Origin: Scleroderma bovista
Taxonomy: Eukaryota; Basidiomycota; Agaricomycetes; Boletales; Sclerodermataceae
Length of the DNA stretch: 32,453 bases
Reading direction: 5' to 3'
Assembly: GCA_037178675.1 (NCBI GenBank)
Contig: JAYMGJ010000821.1
Span: 1-32,453 of the forward strand
Shown: one piece after another, positions 30,673 through 32,453 of the stretch
Position numbering within the stretch: position 1 is the stretch's first letter
How the letters are laid out: each line of letters begins with the position of its first letter
Notes under the pieces: model-generated
Told to the model about the DNA's origin: nothing
Seen by the model: only the letters and a program-made list of their open reading frames with translations
The model's database searches: none
Program-made: the position numbers and the translations under genes

Positions 30673-31419
30673 GGACCAGCCAACAGGTAACAAACATGAT
30701 AAAACTAGGGTCAGCTGGAGGATGAGAGAATTGGTTAAGGCCTGTAAAACTGGGGTAGGCCAACTTACAGGAAAATTAGTTGATGCCTGTAAAATTGGGA
30801 CAGGCTGACAGATGAAACACATGGCAAAACTAGGGTCAGCTGGATGATTGGAAATATTGTTGATGCATGTAAAGTGGGACAGGCCGACAGGCAACATACA
30901 TGGCAAAACTGGGGCTGGTTGAATAATTGGAAAATGTGTTGATGCCTGTAAAGGTGGGACAGGCTGACAGGAGTCAGACATGGCAAAACTAGGGTTGGCC
31001 AGATGAGTACAAAATTTGTTGATACATGTAAAGCTGGGACAGGCCAACAGGTAACATATATGGCAGAACTGGGGTCAGCCAGATGAGTAGAAAATTTGTT
31101 GATGCCTGTAAAGCTGGGACAGGTTGACAGATGAAATACATGGCAAAACTAGTGTCAGCCAGATGATTAGAAATGTTGTTGATGCATGTAAAGCTGGGAC
31201 AGGCTGGTGGGCAATATACATGGCAAAACTGGGGCTGGCCAGATAATTGAAAAATGTGTTGATGCCTGTAAAGCTGGGACAGGCCAACAGGAGACACACA
31301 TGGCACAACTAGGGTTGGCCAGATGATTAGAAAATTTGTTGATGCCTATAAGTCATAAGAACATCAAACATATACTGTAAAATTGGTAATGGCTAATGAT
31401 TGCTCAAATTGTAGAAGTA
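30673..31419. repeat. 747-bp inverted repeat, left arm (80-bp satellite inside)
   Basis: Starts GGACCAGCCAACAGG at the first base after the copia LTR and is the reverse complement of 31488-32234. Inside is a tandem array with an 80-bp period (GATGCCTGTAAAGC at 31101, 31181, 31261). I found only about three single-base differences between arms by eye. Open frames on the minus strand are repeat translations mirrored in the right arm. Confidence 0.95.
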
Positions 31420-31487
31420 GGCTGGCCAGCCAATGTAAGAGTATGTCTGCAGACCTGTGTGTTAGTGAGTGCCCATACAAAAGCCAT
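31420..31487. other. Spacer of the inverted repeat (68 bp)
   Basis: Unique loop sequence between the arms, from GGCTGGCCAGCC to AAAAGCCAT. No feature of its own seen. Confidence 0.9.
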
Positions 31488-32234
31488 TACTTCTACAATT
31501 TGAGCAATCATTAGCCATTACCAATTTTACGGTATATGTTTGATGTTCTTATGATTTATAGGCATCAACAAATTTTCTAATCATCTGGCCAACCCTAGTT
31601 GTGCCATGTGTGTCTCCTGTTGGCCTGTCCCAGCTTTACAGGCATCAACACATTTTTCAATTATCTGGCCAGCCCCAGTTTTGCCATGTATATTGCCCAC
31701 CAGCCTGTCCCAGCTTTACATGCATCAACAACATTTCTAATCATCTGGCTGACACTAGTTTTGCCATGTATTTCATCTGTCAACCTGTCCCAGCTTTACA
31801 GGCATCAACAAATTTTCTACTCATCTGGCTGACCCCAGTTCTGCCATATATGTTACCTGTTGGCCTGTCCCAGCTTTACATGTATCAACAAATTTTGTAC
31901 TCATCTGGCCAACCCTAGTTTTGCCATGTCTGACTCCTGTCAGCCTGTCCCACCTTTACAGGTATCAACACATTTTCCAATTATTCAACCAGCCCCAGTT
32001 TTGCCATGTATGTTGCCTGTCGGCCTGTCCCACTTTACATGCATCAACAATATTTCCAATCATCCAGCTGACCCTAGTTTTGCCATGTGTTTCATCTGTC
32101 AGCCTGTCCCAATTTTACAGGCATCAACTAATTTTCCTGTAAGTTGGCCTACCCCAGTTTTACAGGCCTTAACCAATTCTCTCATCCTCCAGCTGACCCT
32201 AGTTTTATCATGTTTGTTACCTGTTGGCTGGTCC
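31488..32234. repeat. 747-bp inverted repeat, right arm
   Basis: TACTTCTACAATTTGAGC to CTGTTGGCTGGTCC, reverse complement of 30673-31419. It continues without break into the flanking repeats (32235 on), so this arm is probably the original and the left arm the copy. Confidence 0.95.
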
Positions 32235-32453
32235 CACTTTGCATTAAATGGCTGATTAGCAAATACCACTATGAAACTGTAATAGTTCTATCATAATACC
32301 ATACACTGGCCAGTCCTAGTTTTTGCCATCCTGCTCAAATGTTGGCCTGACTTAGGTTTACAGTGCTTTGGCCAGCACTGGCTACTAGTCCCACTTTTAC
32401 AAGGGTCAGTGACTGAACTGTCTGCTATCCCTATGGTCAACCTGCTATCATTG
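32235..32453. other. Right flank, satellite-like
   Basis: Ends of the same repeat family: GGCCAGCACTGGCTACTAGTCCCAC, followed by GTGACTGAACTG, parallels 2025-2096 on the left (GGCTAGTCCCACCTTTACA ... GACTGAACT). No gene seen. Confidence 0.55.

Noticed and set aside
30667..32255. Several mirrored open frames of 73-131 codons
   Set aside because: They are translations of the 80-bp satellite in the inverted repeat; identical proteins on opposite strands reflect the palindrome.

Overview
The window looks like a transposon graveyard in the nuclear genome of a filamentous basidiomycete, most likely an Agaricomycete. Reasons: a Ty3/gypsy chromovirus with a chromodomain; a gypsy family whose polymerase reads like ones common in mushroom genomes; a copia-type gag; a 50-nt spliceosomal intron with a TACTAAC branch site; and mutation concentrated at CpG, as expected of methylated basidiomycete repeats. 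I see no ordinary host gene, rRNA or confident tRNA. Species cannot be named from the sequence.

Layout. Positions 1-2768 are satellites with 120-, 68- and 35/70-bp units. A Ty1/copia element starts with its 5' LTR at 2769-3056, a primer site and gag-protease-integrase head (3440-5510), then stops abruptly; its RNase H tail and 3' LTR lie 24 kb away (29790-30672). Its integrase core and reverse transcriptase are absent. Between the two parts are: an unclassified repeat 'X' copy A (5511-7550); a decayed gag-protease part of chromovirus copy G2 (7568-10280); X copy B (10281-12310, resuming 20481-20913); chromovirus copy G1 inserted in X-B (12311-20475, TSD TCATA); a decayed plus-strand gypsy 'Y' (20914-25645); a decayed integrase-chromodomain part of chromovirus copy G3 (25736-27760); an AT-rich segment (27761-28165); and unclassified minisatellite DNA (28166-29789). 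A short solo-LTR-like element 'S' sits in G1 (19507-19783) and, inverted, in G3 (27339-27607). The right end is a nearly perfect 747-bp inverted repeat (30673-31419 / 31488-32234) that starts at the first base after the copia LTR.

How G1 works. G1 is the best preserved element. On the minus strand it reads 5' LTR - primer site - gag - (-1 frameshift heptamer) - pol (protease, RT, RNase H, integrase, chromodomain) - 3' LTR. The primer site is not tRNA-like; it is complementary to the predicted 5' end of the element's own RNA, so G1 appears to be self-priming like Tf1/sushi. On the opposite strand, between pol and the 3' LTR, G1 carries a separate gene with its own TATA box, one intron, a coiled coil, a textbook fungal Zn2Cys6 cluster, a nuclear-localisation-like patch and an acidic tail. 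This antisense DNA-binding-type gene is the most novel item here. Its two LTRs differ at 14 of 642 positions by my count, all at CpG, and several of its disabling mutations are also explained by CpG decay.
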